From NCBI RefSeq assembly GCF_001969365.1, contig NZ_CP019312.1:930001-994000 (forward strand): a DNA stretch of 64,000 bases, written 5' to 3'. The position numbers were made by a program, and so were the translations under genes. This document shows, piece by piece, positions 1 to 8,622 of the stretch. The first letter of the stretch is position 1, and each line of letters starts with the position of its first letter. The notes beneath the pieces were generated by a model, which was given only the letters and a program-made list of their open reading frames with translations, made no database searches and was not told the origin of the DNA. This DNA comes from Tateyamaria omphalii (GTDB taxonomy: Bacteria > Pseudomonadota > Alphaproteobacteria > Rhodobacterales > Rhodobacteraceae).

Positions 1-30
1 GGCGAAGGGAAGATCCACGCCTGCCATAGC

Positions 31-1305
31 TTACGCGGCCTTGTTCTTGTTTGCGGCTTTCTTGCCTGGCTGCGGGGGGGAGTTGGCGTCGATGAACTCC
101 AGCACAAGCGGCCGGATGTTGTTGCGCCAACTCTTGCCCGCGAAGATGCCGTAGTGACCGGCGCCCGGCTCGACATGGCTCGCCTTTTTGTCGTCCGGCA
201 GGCCGGTGCACAGGTCAAGCGCCGCAACGCACTGCCCTGGGGCAGAGATGTCGTCATTCGCCCCCTCGACCGTCTTGACCGCGACGGTCGTGATCTTGCC
301 GATGTCGATCTGCTTGCCGTTCACGGTAAAGACGTTCTTGGCAATCTCTCCGCGCTTGAAGATGCGCTCGACAGTCGAAAGGTAGAACTCGGCCGTCATG
401 TCCATCACGGCAAGATACTCGTCATAGAAGCGGTTGTGTTTGTCGTGATCGCTGGCCTCGCCACGGGCCGCGCGGCTGATCTGGTCGGTGAACGCTTTTG
501 AGTGCTTTTCCGCATTCATCGACATAAACGACGCCAGCTGCAAAAGGCCCGGATAGACCATGCGCCCGACGCCCGGATATTTGAAGCCGACGCGCTGGAT
601 CATCATTTCCTCAAGCTGACCCATCGTGACGCGGCGGCCAAAATCGGTCACGTCCGTGGGGGTTGCATCGGGGTCGATTGGCCCGCCGATCAGGGTGAGC
701 GAGGCTGGCTGCGCCTTGGGGTCTTCCTCCGCCAGATAGGCGGTGGCCGCCAGTGTCAGCGGCGCGGGTTGGCAGACGGCGATCACATGTGTGTCGGGGC
801 CCATTTCCCGCATAAAGTCCACGAGGTAGAGTGTGTAATCCTCCACATCGAATTTGCCCGCGCTGACAGGAATGTCTCGCGCGTTGTGCCAGTCGGTGAT
901 GTAGACCTCGCAATTGACCAGCAGCGATTTGACGGTCGAGCGGAGCAGGGTGGCGTAATGGCCCGACATCGGTGCGACCAGCAGGATTTTGCGGGGCTGC
1001 GTCTTGCGCCCAGAGACATTGAAGTGGATCAGGTCGCCGAACGACTTTTCAACGACCTTTTCGATACTGACCAGATGGTCGCGGCCGTCTTCGCAGGTGA
1101 AGGTGCGGATGCCCCAGTCGGGCTTGGCCACCATGCGTTCAAAGGTACGTTCCGTCACCTCACCCCAGGCCGACATGACCTGCAGGGCGGGGTTGGGCAG
1201 GGCGGCAAAGGCAGGGTAGGCGCCAATGGCACGCGCGGTTGCGCCCAGCCACTGGTTGGTGTTCCGGACGGTCTCCATGAGATCGTAGTTCATCATGTAG
1301 CGCAT
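31..1305 (-). CDS. phaZ: intracellular polyhydroxyalkanoate depolymerase
   Basis: Hydrolyses stored poly(3-hydroxybutyrate) granules in the cytoplasm. The 424-residue product has the typical length of intracellular PHB depolymerases. It carries the sequence AVCQPAP with Cys178 where the family uses a catalytic cysteine, inside an alpha/beta-hydrolase fold, and a C-terminal SHVEPGAGHYGIFAG segment holding the likely catalytic His. The reading frame opens further upstream, but the ATG at 1305 is preferred because AAGGAG lies 7-8 bases before it and the extra 14 residues look non-coding. Divergent from phaC, the usual Rhodobacterales arrangement. The C-terminus is Lys/Ala-rich. Confidence 0.95.
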   Translation of the reverse strand: MRYMMNYDLMETVRNTNQWLGATARAIGAYPAFAALPNPALQVMSAWGEVTERTFERMVAKPDWGIRTFTCEDGRDHLVSIEKVVEKSFGDLIHFNVSGRKTQPRKILLVAPMSGHYATLLRSTVKSLLVNCEVYITDWHNARDIPVSAGKFDVEDYTLYLVDFMREMGPDTHVIAVCQPAPLTLAATAYLAEEDPKAQPASLTLIGGPIDPDATPTDVTDFGRRVTMGQLEEMMIQRVGFKYPGVGRMVYPGLLQLASFMSMNAEKHSKAFTDQISRAARGEASDHDKHNRFYDEYLAVMDMTAEFYLSTVERIFKRGEIAKNVFTVNGKQIDIGKITTVAVKTVEGANDDISAPGQCVAALDLCTGLPDDKKASHVEPGAGHYGIFAGKSWRNNIRPLVLEFIDANSPPQPGKKAANKNKAA

Positions 1306-1454
1306 GGCGCTCTCCTTCACTCTAGGGGCGGGTAAGCACTCCCGCATCGGACGGTTTGTCGCTTTGCCCCCTGAAACATGCGACCATACATAGGCGGCGG
1401 CTGTGCGACAGGCACAGATGCTGCATGTGCGAAGACTACGGGGAAGACCTTAAC

Positions 1455-3260
1455 ATGACAACCAACGACACAACCGATGGTGCTGTCACAGGCGAAAACC
1501 TCGACAAATTGAACACTAATCTCCGAAAAGTTGAGGAGCTGACGCAGCGACTCACGCAGGTTTTGACGCACCGCAGCACGCACAACGCGGCCCTGGACGG
1601 CCCGAATCAGGAGCTGTTCCAGAAGGCCGCTACCGCCTATTGGTCCGAAGCGTTCCGTGACCCCGCCAAGGTGCTTGAGCATCAGTTGCAGTTCTGGTCC
1701 AAATCCGTGACCCATTTCGTCGAAGCGCAGCAGGCACTGGCACAGGGCAAGCTGCAGGCGCCCGCAGATCCCGGCCCGAAAGATCGCCGTTTTGCCAACC
1801 CGCTCTGGGACACGCACCCCTATTTCAACTATGTCAAGCAGCAGTACCTGATCAACGCAGATGCCATCGCGCAGGCGGTCGAGGACGTGTCGGAGCTGGC
1901 ACCGGTCGAAAAGCAGCGCCTGGCCTATTTCTCGCGCCAGATCGTGGACATGATGGCGCCCACCAATTTTCTAGCCACCAACCCGGATGCTCTGGAAAAG
2001 GCAGTCGCGACCGAAGGGCAAAGCCTGATCGACGGGTTGGAGAACCTGATTTCGGACCTCGAGGCCAACAATGGCGAGCTGGTCGTAAAGCTGGCCGATG
2101 ACAAGGCGTTCGAGTTGGGCGGCAACATCGCCACCACGCCGGGCAAGGTGATCTATCGCAACCGCATGATGGAGCTGATCCAGTACACGCCTACCACTGA
2201 AAAGGTGCACAAGACCCCCGTCGTCCTCTTCCCGCCCTGGATCAACAAGTTCTACATCCTTGATCTGAAACAGCAGAACAGTCTGGTGAAGTGGGTCTTG
2301 GATCAGGGGCACACGCTGTTCGTGGTGTCCTGGGTGAACCCTGATGCGGCCTATGCCGATGTGGGGCTCGAGCATTATGTCGAGGAAGGGTATATCGCCG
2401 CGATCCGCGAGGCCAAGGCGATCACCGGCCAAACCCAGGTCAATGCCATTGGCTACTGCATCGCGGGCACGACCCTGTCGCTGACCCTCAGCCTGCTCAA
2501 GCAGCGCAAGGACAAGTCGATCAAGTCGGCGACCTTCTTTACCGCGCTCACCGATTTCGGTGATCAGGGCGAGTTCACGCCTTTCCTCACCGACGACTTC
2601 ATCGACGGGATCGAAGCCGAATGCGCCGACAAGGGGATCCTGCCGTCGGTCATCATGGCGCGGACCTTTACGTTCCTGCGGTCCAACGACCTCGTCTACA
2701 CCCCCGCCATCAAAAGCTACATGATGGGAGAGACGCCGCCCGCCTTTGACCTTCTCTATTGGAACGGGGACGGGGCGAACCTGCCTGAGAAGATGGCGAT
2801 GCAGTACCTGCGGGGTCTGTGCCAGCGTAACGAATTGGCCGAGGGCGGGTTTGATCTGCTGGGGCACACGCTCAAATTGTCGGACATCGACGTGCCCCTT
2901 TGCGCCATCGCATGTGAGACGGACCATATCGCGCCCTGGAAGGACAGCTACCGCGGCATTCAGCATATGGGGTCCAAAGACAAGACCTTCATCATGACCC
3001 AATCGGGCCATATCGCCGGCATCGTGAACCCGCCCACCAAGAACAAGTACGGGCACTATACGAACCCGGATCTTACGCTTGATCACGTGGACTGGCAGGC
3101 CAGCGCAGACTTCACCGAAGGGTCCTGGTGGCCGCGCTGGGGCGCTTGGCTTAAAAAGCGCGGGGGTGCGATGGTCAAGGCACGCGCGCCGGGTGATTCT
3201 TCGCACCCTGTGCTGGGGGATGCACCCGGGACCTACGTCACGGTCAAGGCAAGGCCCTGA
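1455..3260 (+). CDS. phaC: class I poly(3-hydroxyalkanoate) synthase
   Basis: Polymerises 3-hydroxyacyl-CoA into PHA on the granule surface. The 601-residue protein has the PhaC N-terminal domain (LEHQLQFW region) followed by an alpha/beta hydrolase domain. The lipase-like box GYCIAG puts the nucleophile at Cys335. Further on are the Asp in CETDHIAPW and the His in SGHIAGIVNPP, completing the triad. I chose the ATG at 1455 (GGGGAAGA upstream; MTTNDTTD start) rather than the longer frame from 1356, whose Cys/Arg-rich leader is unlike the family. Divergent from phaZ; phaP follows after 141 bases. The shared intergenic region has only a poor PhaR half-site (TGCTGCATGTGC at 1419-1430). Confidence 0.96.
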   Translation: MTTNDTTDGAVTGENLDKLNTNLRKVEELTQRLTQVLTHRSTHNAALDGPNQELFQKAATAYWSEAFRDPAKVLEHQLQFWSKSVTHFVEAQQALAQGKLQAPADPGPKDRRFANPLWDTHPYFNYVKQQYLINADAIAQAVEDVSELAPVEKQRLAYFSRQIVDMMAPTNFLATNPDALEKAVATEGQSLIDGLENLISDLEANNGELVVKLADDKAFELGGNIATTPGKVIYRNRMMELIQYTPTTEKVHKTPVVLFPPWINKFYILDLKQQNSLVKWVLDQGHTLFVVSWVNPDAAYADVGLEHYVEEGYIAAIREAKAITGQTQVNAIGYCIAGTTLSLTLSLLKQRKDKSIKSATFFTALTDFGDQGEFTPFLTDDFIDGIEAECADKGILPSVIMARTFTFLRSNDLVYTPAIKSYMMGETPPAFDLLYWNGDGANLPEKMAMQYLRGLCQRNELAEGGFDLLGHTLKLSDIDVPLCAIACETDHIAPWKDSYRGIQHMGSKDKTFIMTQSGHIAGIVNPPTKNKYGHYTNPDLTLDHVDWQASADFTEGSWWPRWGAWLKKRGGAMVKARAPGDSSHPVLGDAPGTYVTVKARP

Positions 3261-3294
3261 ATTTACAGCCGCTTTCCGCTACGGAAATTTTTTT

Positions 3295-3309
3295 TGCTGC
3301 AGTGCAGCA
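3295..3309. promoter_or_regulatory. PhaR operator 1 upstream of phasin gene
   Basis: TGCTGCAGTGCAGCA, an inverted repeat with 7-bp arms around one central base. It fits the CTGC-N3-GCAG pattern reported for PhaR repressors of alphaproteobacteria such as Paracoccus. It lies 93 bases before the phaP start. The T-run next to it precedes rather than follows the palindrome, so it is not a phaC terminator in this direction. Confidence 0.75.
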
Positions 3310-3321
3310 TAAGGCTTGATT

Positions 3322-3336
3322 TGCTGCACTGCAGCA
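3322..3336. promoter_or_regulatory. PhaR operator 2 upstream of phasin gene
   Basis: TGCTGCACTGCAGCA, the exact reverse complement of operator 1. The centres are 27 bp apart (about two and a half helical turns). Two near-identical sites in one promoter suggest cooperative repression of phaP, released when PhaR is titrated onto PHB granules. The mechanism is known for the family and inferred here. Confidence 0.75.
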
Positions 3337-3401
3337 TGTATATCTTTTGCAGACGCAGAAACACCGGGATGGCCCGGCCGAGCGCAAGAGGATTGAAGAC
3401 A

Positions 3402-3851
3402 ATGGCTAAGCAAGCACAAGACATGACCGCGATGTTCAAAGACATGATGGGCGCATTCCCCGTCGACACCGCAGCAATGGAAGACGCATTCAAAACGGCA
3501 TCCACGCTGAACGAAAAACTGAGCCACGTGGCGATTGATGCGGCTGAAAAGTCGACCGAAATCTCGTCCAAGTGGACCAAGGAAACTCTGGCGAAACTGG
3601 GCGACATGTCCAAAGCCAAGGCAGAGCCTGCCGACTACGCCAAGGCGATGACCGACTTCGCGTCGTCCTACGCCGAAGTGACAGCCGAGCACATGGCCGC
3701 CTTCGCCGAAGTTGCCAAGAAAGTGCAGATGGACACTGTCGAGCTGATGATGGCTGCAGGCAAGGACATGAGCGAAGACGCGCAAGCAGTCGTCAAGAAA
3801 GCCACCGGCGACATGACCGCCGCGGCCAAGAAAGCTGCTGCTGCGAAGTAA
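3402..3851 (+). CDS. phaP: phasin, PHA granule-associated protein
   Basis: A 149-residue helical, Ala/Lys-rich protein of phasin type (PhaP) that coats PHA granules and controls their size and number. It starts MAKQAQDMTAMFKDMMG, is predicted almost wholly helical with heptad-like spacing and ends in a lysine/alanine tail. The ATG at 3402 was chosen because the longer frame from 3294 would translate through both PhaR operators. Preceded by two PhaR palindromes and followed by a strong terminator, so it is probably a single-gene, PhaR-controlled transcript. Confidence 0.9.
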   Translation: MAKQAQDMTAMFKDMMGAFPVDTAAMEDAFKTASTLNEKLSHVAIDAAEKSTEISSKWTKETLAKLGDMSKAKAEPADYAKAMTDFASSYAEVTAEHMAAFAEVAKKVQMDTVELMMAAGKDMSEDAQAVVKKATGDMTAAAKKAAAAK

Positions 3852-3905
3852 ATCGCACACCGAGATATCGCATCAACTTTCCTCCCTGAAAGATGCGATG
3901 ACTTT

Positions 3906-3939
3906 GGCGGGCCACACTTGGCCCGCCTTTTTCTTTTTT
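3906..3939 (+). terminator. Rho-independent terminator of phaP
   Basis: Perfect 9-bp stem GGCGGGCCA/TGGCCCGCC with a CACT loop (3906-3927), followed by TTTTTCTTTTTT. One of the clearest terminators in the window; it separates phaP from the Nudix gene. Confidence 0.93.
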
Positions 3940-3961
3940 GGCCGTCATGCAAGGCACTGAT

Positions 3962-4384
3962 ATGGTCAGCAGCGTCGCCGTGAAAAAGTCGATCGTTTTC
4001 ATCCGTCGAGGTTCGGGCATCCTGGTCTTTCGCCATCCGCAAGCGGGTGTTCAATTGCCCAAGGGCACGGTGGAGTTTGACGAAACACCCGCGACAGCGG
4101 CAAGGCGGGAGGTGTTTGAGGAAGTTGGGCTTGCGTTGCAAGGCCCGTTGCACGCGCTTGGCACATGGTCCTGCCCAACGCCGCCCGCGCTGTGGCACGT
4201 CTTTGTTGCAGAGGCGCCGGTCGGAACAGAGGAAGCGTGGCAGCACGCACCAACCGGAGGAGGCGATGAGACGGGTCTCGTCTTTGATGTCTTCTGGATC
4301 GACGTCTATGACGCGCGGGACCGACTGCACCCGTTGTTCTTGCCCGTACTTGACATGATGCAGCAGCACGTGGGTTCAGGCTGA
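3962..4384 (+). CDS. Nudix (MutT-type) hydrolase
   Basis: A 140-residue protein with a complete Nudix box: Gly in KGTVEFDE, then TPATAARREVFEEVGL, matching G-x5-E-x7-R-E-x2-E-E-x-G. It should hydrolyse a nucleoside diphosphate linked to some group X; the substrate cannot be read from the sequence. The ATG at 3962 has AAGG 7 bases upstream; the earlier in-frame ATG (3947) and TTG (3938) abut the phaP terminator and lack a ribosome site. Its 3-prime end overlaps the convergent LysR gene by 9 bases. Confidence 0.85.
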   Translation: MVSSVAVKKSIVFIRRGSGILVFRHPQAGVQLPKGTVEFDETPATAARREVFEEVGLALQGPLHALGTWSCPTPPALWHVFVAEAPVGTEEAWQHAPTGGGDETGLVFDVFWIDVYDARDRLHPLFLPVLDMMQQHVGSG

Positions 4385-5251
4385 CAGCGCGTTCGCCAGC
4401 CAATCATACACCCGCCGCACACGCGGAATGCGCCGCAGATCGGGATGCGCCGTCAACCAAAGCGGCATGCTGCCCGCGTCCCCGTCCCGCGACACCCGGA
4501 CGACGCGTGGATCTGCGTCGCCCACCCGCACTTGCGCAAACCCAATCCCATAGCCTGCAATCACCATATGCCAGCACAGCACCTGATCATCGCTGCGAAA
4601 GGCGAAAAAGTCGCGCCCGACCTTCAGCCCCAGTGCCGCAAACCCGTCGATGATAAGGGTGCTGCGGTCGTACCCGATAATGGTGTGATGCCTCAGATCC
4701 TCCAGCCGCTCCGGTGCCCCGTGTTTCGCGATGTAGGCGGGCGTTGCATAGGCCCCCAGCGGCAGATCGGTGATATGCCGCGCGATCACATCGGGTTGCG
4801 TGGGCCGGTACATGCGCAAGGCGATGTCGGCCTCCCGCCTGAGCAGGTTTTCGGTGCTGTCTGACGCGACGACCTCGATCTGGATCGCCGGATAGGCGTC
4901 GTGCAACTCCATAAGGATGGGCGGCAGGATGAAGTTGGCCACCACATGGCTGGCCGTCAGCCGAACCGTGCCCGCAATGTCAGAGCCATGCCCATCCCGC
5001 GTCATGTCAAATCGCGCGGCCGCATCCGCCATCGCGGTGGCATGGACGAGTAAGTCGGCCCCATCATCCGTCAGCACCATGCCACCGCTTGAGCGGTCAA
5101 AGAGACGCGCACCCAGCGTAGCCTCAAGCTGGGCGATATGTCGGCTCAGGGTCGGCTGGCTGCTGTCCTGCGCGCGGGCGGCCGCCGAAAGCGAGCCGTG
5201 TTCGGCGACAGCCGCAAAGGATTGGATCTGGGACCAGTCGGGTTCGGCCAT
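4376..5251 (-). CDS. LysR-family transcriptional regulator
   Basis: A 291-residue LysR-type regulator. The N-terminal winged helix-turn-helix reads FAAVAEHGSLSAAARAQ then QPTLSRHIAQLEATLGARLF, and a periplasmic-binding-like effector domain fills residues ~90-290. It is divergent from the epimerase-like gene at 5351, with 99 bases between the starts; in this family that layout usually means the regulator controls the divergent gene and itself. The intergenic stretch is AT-rich (TTGAAAATATTTGCC), fitting LysR T-N11-A-type sites, but no single operator can be fixed by eye. The effector is unknown. Confidence 0.9.
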   Translation of the reverse strand: MAEPDWSQIQSFAAVAEHGSLSAAARAQDSSQPTLSRHIAQLEATLGARLFDRSSGGMVLTDDGADLLVHATAMADAAARFDMTRDGHGSDIAGTVRLTASHVVANFILPPILMELHDAYPAIQIEVVASDSTENLLRREADIALRMYRPTQPDVIARHITDLPLGAYATPAYIAKHGAPERLEDLRHHTIIGYDRSTLIIDGFAALGLKVGRDFFAFRSDDQVLCWHMVIAGYGIGFAQVRVGDADPRVVRVSRDGDAGSMPLWLTAHPDLRRIPRVRRVYDWLANALSA

Positions 5252-5350
5252 CTATTCATTTCTGCATGAAGGGTTTCGAATTGAGGCGCATCATATTTGA
5301 AAATATTTGCCTTAGATAGAAGGCAGATCAACGAACAAAGGGTTTTTACC

Positions 5351-6280
5351 ATGTCATCTGTCATTGTTTTGGGGGCGAAAGGCCGGTTTGGACGCGCGGC
5401 GGTTCACGCGTTCTCAGAAGCGGGGTGGCACGTGACCCGTGCCGGGCGCGGGCTGAGCGGTGCGGATTGTGTGGAGGTTGACGCCACCGACACCGCCGCC
5501 GTCGTTTCGGCCTGCGCGGGTCAGGATGTGATCGTAAATGCGGTCCACCCGCCGTATCATCAGTGGGCCGAAACCGTGCCGCGCGTGACGCAAGCGGTCA
5601 TCGCTGCAGCCCGCGCATCGTGCGCGACAGTGATGATCCCCGGCAACATCTACAATTACGGGCGTGAGATGCCGCCGGTCCTGCGGGAAGACACGCCTTG
5701 GGTCGCCAATACGCGGAAAGGCGGAATTCGCATCCGTATGGAGCAGGCCTACCGCGACAGCGGCGTACGCACCATCGTGCTGCGCGGCGGAGACTTCCTT
5801 GATACCCGGGCCTCCGGCAACTGGTTCGAAAGCCACATCGCGCCGAAGGCGGGGCAGGGGAAGCTGACCTATCCCGGCCCGCGCAACCTGATCCACGCCT
5901 GGGCTTACCTGCCTGACATGGCTCGGGCCATGGTCGGCCTTGCCGAGCGGCGCCAAGATTTCGAAGGATACGAGGAGTTTGGCTTTGGTGGCTATGCGTT
6001 GACCGGCGACGATCTCATCGCGGTGGTTGAGCAGGTCATCGGGAAACCGATGCGCGTGTCGCGCCTGCCATGGTGGGCGGTGCGCGTTACGGGGCTGTGG
6101 TCGCCGCTGATGCGCGAAGTGATCGAGATGCGCTATATCTGGCACCGCCCACACCAGGTTGACGGCACCAAGCTGCGGACCGCCCTGCCTGGCTTTCGAG
6201 AGACACCAGTGCAAGAGGCGATTGCCACATCACTGTCCAGCCAGACGAGTGCGTATGTTTTGGCGGCCAAAAACGCCTGA
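5351..6280 (+). CDS. NAD(P)-dependent epimerase/reductase-like (extended SDR, NmrA-like) protein
   Basis: A 309-residue Rossmann-fold protein. The N-terminal VIVLGAKGRFGRAAV supplies the GxxGxxG dinucleotide motif, with IVNAVHPPYHQW in the next strand region and NIYNYGR in place of the classical YxxxK. It resembles atypical extended SDRs that act as sugar-nucleotide epimerases or reductases; the active site looks atypical, so catalysis is uncertain. ATG 5351 is chosen because the longer frame starts with TTG inside the divergent promoter. Likely target of the adjacent LysR regulator. Confidence 0.75.
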   Translation: MSSVIVLGAKGRFGRAAVHAFSEAGWHVTRAGRGLSGADCVEVDATDTAAVVSACAGQDVIVNAVHPPYHQWAETVPRVTQAVIAAARASCATVMIPGNIYNYGREMPPVLREDTPWVANTRKGGIRIRMEQAYRDSGVRTIVLRGGDFLDTRASGNWFESHIAPKAGQGKLTYPGPRNLIHAWAYLPDMARAMVGLAERRQDFEGYEEFGFGGYALTGDDLIAVVEQVIGKPMRVSRLPWWAVRVTGLWSPLMREVIEMRYIWHRPHQVDGTKLRTALPGFRETPVQEAIATSLSSQTSAYVLAAKNA

Positions 6281-6328
6281 TTTGCCGCATCTGCACACAC
6301 CCTTTCTTTTTGTCCACACCCCGCCTAA

Positions 6329-6341
6329 GCTGCAATGCAGC
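6329..6341. promoter_or_regulatory. PhaR operator in the phaR promoter (autoregulation)
   Basis: GCTGCAATGCAGC, a palindrome with 5-bp arms matching CTGC-N3-GCAG, 25 bases before the phaR start. It is the same core seen twice before phaP, which points to autorepression of phaR, as known in Paracoccus and Rhodobacter. Confidence 0.7.
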
Positions 6342-6366
6342 ACGCGGCATCGGGGAGATCAGGCAC

Positions 6367-6924
6367 GTGACAGAAAAACCAGCACCTTTGTTGATCAAGC
6401 GGTATGCCAGCCGACGGCTCTACAACACCGAAACCAGCGACTACGTCACGCTTGAGGACATCTCGGGTTTCATCCGCGACGGGCGCGAGGTGCAGATCGT
6501 GGACCTCAAGACCGGGGACGACCTGACGCGGCAATACCTGCTCCAGATCATCGCCGAACACGAAAGCCGCGGCGAAAGCGTGCTGCCGGTCGATGTGCTC
6601 AACGATCTGGTGCGCAGCTACATGGGCGGTGGGGCGTCCGTGGTGCCGCAGTTCCTGCAAGCATCATTCGAGATGCTGCGCGACGGGCAAAGCAAGGTGA
6701 TGGAGAACATGACCGCGATGAACCCCATGACCAAGATGCCGGGTTTCGAGATGATGCAAGCCCAGCAGGAAGCGTTCATGAAGGCGATGACAGGCGGGCT
6801 TGGCACCGCATGGGGGGCGTCCGGCCCCGTGCCAGAAACGGATGAAAAGGACGAGGGCGAGGATCTGGACGCGATCAAAAAACAGTTGGCGGAATTGCAG
6901 GACAAGCTGTCGAAGCTGTCCTGA
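6367..6924 (+). CDS. phaR: polyhydroxyalkanoate synthesis repressor PhaR
   Basis: A 185-residue PhaR: the N-terminal DNA/PHB-binding domain begins TEKPAPLLIKRYASRRLYNT and continues with YVTLEDISGFIRDGREVQI, both family signatures. A Met-rich middle follows, then an acidic C-terminal coiled-coil-like tail (LDAIKKQLAELQDKLSKLS). The start is GTG at 6367 with GGAG about 9 bases upstream; the longer TTG frame would run through the operator. PhaR represses phaP and itself and is released by binding nascent PHB. It is separated from phaP by three unrelated genes, unlike the compact phaCPR order common in relatives. Confidence 0.94.
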   Translation: MTEKPAPLLIKRYASRRLYNTETSDYVTLEDISGFIRDGREVQIVDLKTGDDLTRQYLLQIIAEHESRGESVLPVDVLNDLVRSYMGGGASVVPQFLQASFEMLRDGQSKVMENMTAMNPMTKMPGFEMMQAQQEAFMKAMTGGLGTAWGASGPVPETDEKDEGEDLDAIKKQLAELQDKLSKLS

Positions 6925-7036
6925 GATACAAAGAGGCCCGGGCCACCGCGTGTCCGCGTCCGGTGTGAAAGATCCAACGGATACGCGCGTCGTGTGCGGC
7001 GCCCGGCACTTTTTTAGCGCGTCATAGAAACCGCAA

Positions 7037-7064
7037 GCACCCGACGTATTGAAACGCCGAGTGC
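7037..7064 (-). terminator. probable terminator of the RTX gene
   Basis: On the minus strand GCACTCGGCG pairs with CGTCGGGTGC (10 bp including two G-U wobbles) around an 8-base loop, 13 bases past the RTX stop codon, followed by the weak tract TTGCGGTTTCT. The lack of a clean T-run keeps the call tentative. Confidence 0.45.
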
Positions 7065-7077
7065 CTGCATCTTGTTA

Positions 7078-8622
7078 TCACAGAATAAAGTCGTCGATCG
7101 TCAGGTTGGCGACGCCATTCACCAAAAAGCCGATGTCCGCGCGCCCGTCCCCGTCTGCATCTACGAGAACTCGGGAATTGTTCCCGTCGACGACTACGAT
7201 ACGGAACTCGGCCGTAGACGATCCAGTGAAACTGTCGACCAATTGGAACATACCCGCGTCGCTGAGACCGTCTATGTCGAGTTTGTCCTGACCCCGCTGG
7301 AAGTCCGAAATCACGTCAGTTCGCGCAAGATTCACGGCACTGTCACTCAAGCTGTTGAAGACGAAAGTGTCTTGTCCGGTGCCTCCGCTCATAACATCGC
7401 GTCCTGCTCCGCCGATGAGGGTGTCGTTGCCTGCTCCGCCGATGAGGCGGTCGTCGCCAGCTCCGCCGGAGAGATGATCGTTATCGTTGTTGCCGTCCAG
7501 CCTGTCGTCGTCTCCGCCGCCATTGAGCGTATCATCGCCGCCGCCACCCCTCAGGAAATCGTCACCGCTGCCTCCGTGGAGGCTATCATTGCCTGCATTG
7601 CCGCGAAGGGAGTCACCGCCGCTGCCACCAAATAGTGTGTCGTTACCCTCACCGCCGGTTAACAGGTCCACGCCATCCTGGCCAAACAAGAGGTCATTGC
7701 CAGCTCCACCGCGCAAATCGTCAAAGCGTCCGGCGCCACCGTAGAGTGTGTCATTGCCATCGCCGCCTGTTATTGTGTCTGCGCCGCCATTGCCGGACAG
7801 CCAGTCATCACCATCGTCACCATAAATCCTGTCGTCTTGATCGCCACCCAGCATGGTGTCATTGCCGCTTCCACCGCGGATATCACCGCGTTGAATACCA
7901 TTTCGTCCGTCAAAGAAATCGTCACCACCTTCAAGAAGTACGTCGCCTATAATAGAGCCGTTGTTGATGACTGTTTGGGCTGTGTCGTTGCCTTTGATGG
8001 CGATTGAATTGAAAATATTGCCACCAGTTATCGTTTCGTAATTGAGCACAGTGCCGCCAACTGCGTCTTGTGTGAATTCAATGCCGATGCCATCGGTGAA
8101 ACCACCGGAGACACTGCCTCGGTTGATGATTTCGATATTTTCGGATGCAACAACAATACCTTTTTGCGCCTCGATCGCACCATCATTTATGATCAGATTG
8201 TCTGCACCTTCGTCGTAAATGCCAATCCCATTTGAGAAGTCTCCGAAAATTTCGCCTGAATTTAGAATGATGTTTTCAGAGCCAGCACTGGTAATGCCGA
8301 TAGTGCCCAGAATACCAGATGACCGTGCATTGATGATCGTGTTTCCCGAACCAGCCAAATCGATACCAACGTCGCTCCCCTCGATGTCGCCGCCCGCATT
8401 GAAAATAGCACTGTTGGTCATGCTGGCACGTATGCCCGTGCCGATGCCTTGAACGCTGCCAAAATTGGTGATGTTCGCGTTAAAGACTGATTCAACAGAC
8501 AGAGCTGCCGGCAGCGTGCCTCGTACATTGGAAATTGTGATATCTTGATCAATCACAAATGGGCCTCTGTCGAATTCAAAGAACAGTCCTTCGTCGGTGG
8601 ACTCCAAAAATCTCGTCGTCAT
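7078..8622 (-). CDS. RTX-repeat calcium-binding exoprotein (type I secretion substrate)
   Basis: A 514-residue acidic protein. The N-terminal half (about 20-240) consists of parallel-beta-helix-like repeats rich in Ile/Asn/Gly (NTIINARSSGI, NIILNSGEI, NLIINDGAI). Residues ~250-420 hold about 19 RTX nonapeptides (GGxGxDxLx), which fold into a Ca2+ beta-roll outside the cell. The end, with FVFNSLSDSAV, DVISDFQRGQDKLDI and a hydrophobic C-terminus, resembles serralysin-type C-terminal domains used for ABC-type secretion. There is no protease or lipase domain, so it may be an adhesin or surface-layer-like protein. ATG 8622 has AGGAG 7 bases upstream. The N-terminal part is clearly more AT-rich than its neighbours, and no type I exporter genes are nearby. 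Confidence 0.88.
   Translation of the reverse strand: MTTRFLESTDEGLFFEFDRGPFVIDQDITISNVRGTLPAALSVESVFNANITNFGSVQGIGTGIRASMTNSAIFNAGGDIEGSDVGIDLAGSGNTIINARSSGILGTIGITSAGSENIILNSGEIFGDFSNGIGIYDEGADNLIINDGAIEAQKGIVVASENIEIINRGSVSGGFTDGIGIEFTQDAVGGTVLNYETITGGNIFNSIAIKGNDTAQTVINNGSIIGDVLLEGGDDFFDGRNGIQRGDIRGGSGNDTMLGGDQDDRIYGDDGDDWLSGNGGADTITGGDGNDTLYGGAGRFDDLRGGAGNDLLFGQDGVDLLTGGEGNDTLFGGSGGDSLRGNAGNDSLHGGSGDDFLRGGGGDDTLNGGGDDDRLDGNNDNDHLSGGAGDDRLIGGAGNDTLIGGAGRDVMSGGTGQDTFVFNSLSDSAVNLARTDVISDFQRGQDKLDIDGLSDAGMFQLVDSFTGSSTAEFRIVVVDGNNSRVLVDADGDGRADIGFLVNGVANLTIDDFIL

Noticed and set aside
3281..3309. T-run plus palindrome after phaC as terminator
   Set aside because: On the plus strand the T-run precedes the palindrome; the sequence matches PhaR operators instead.
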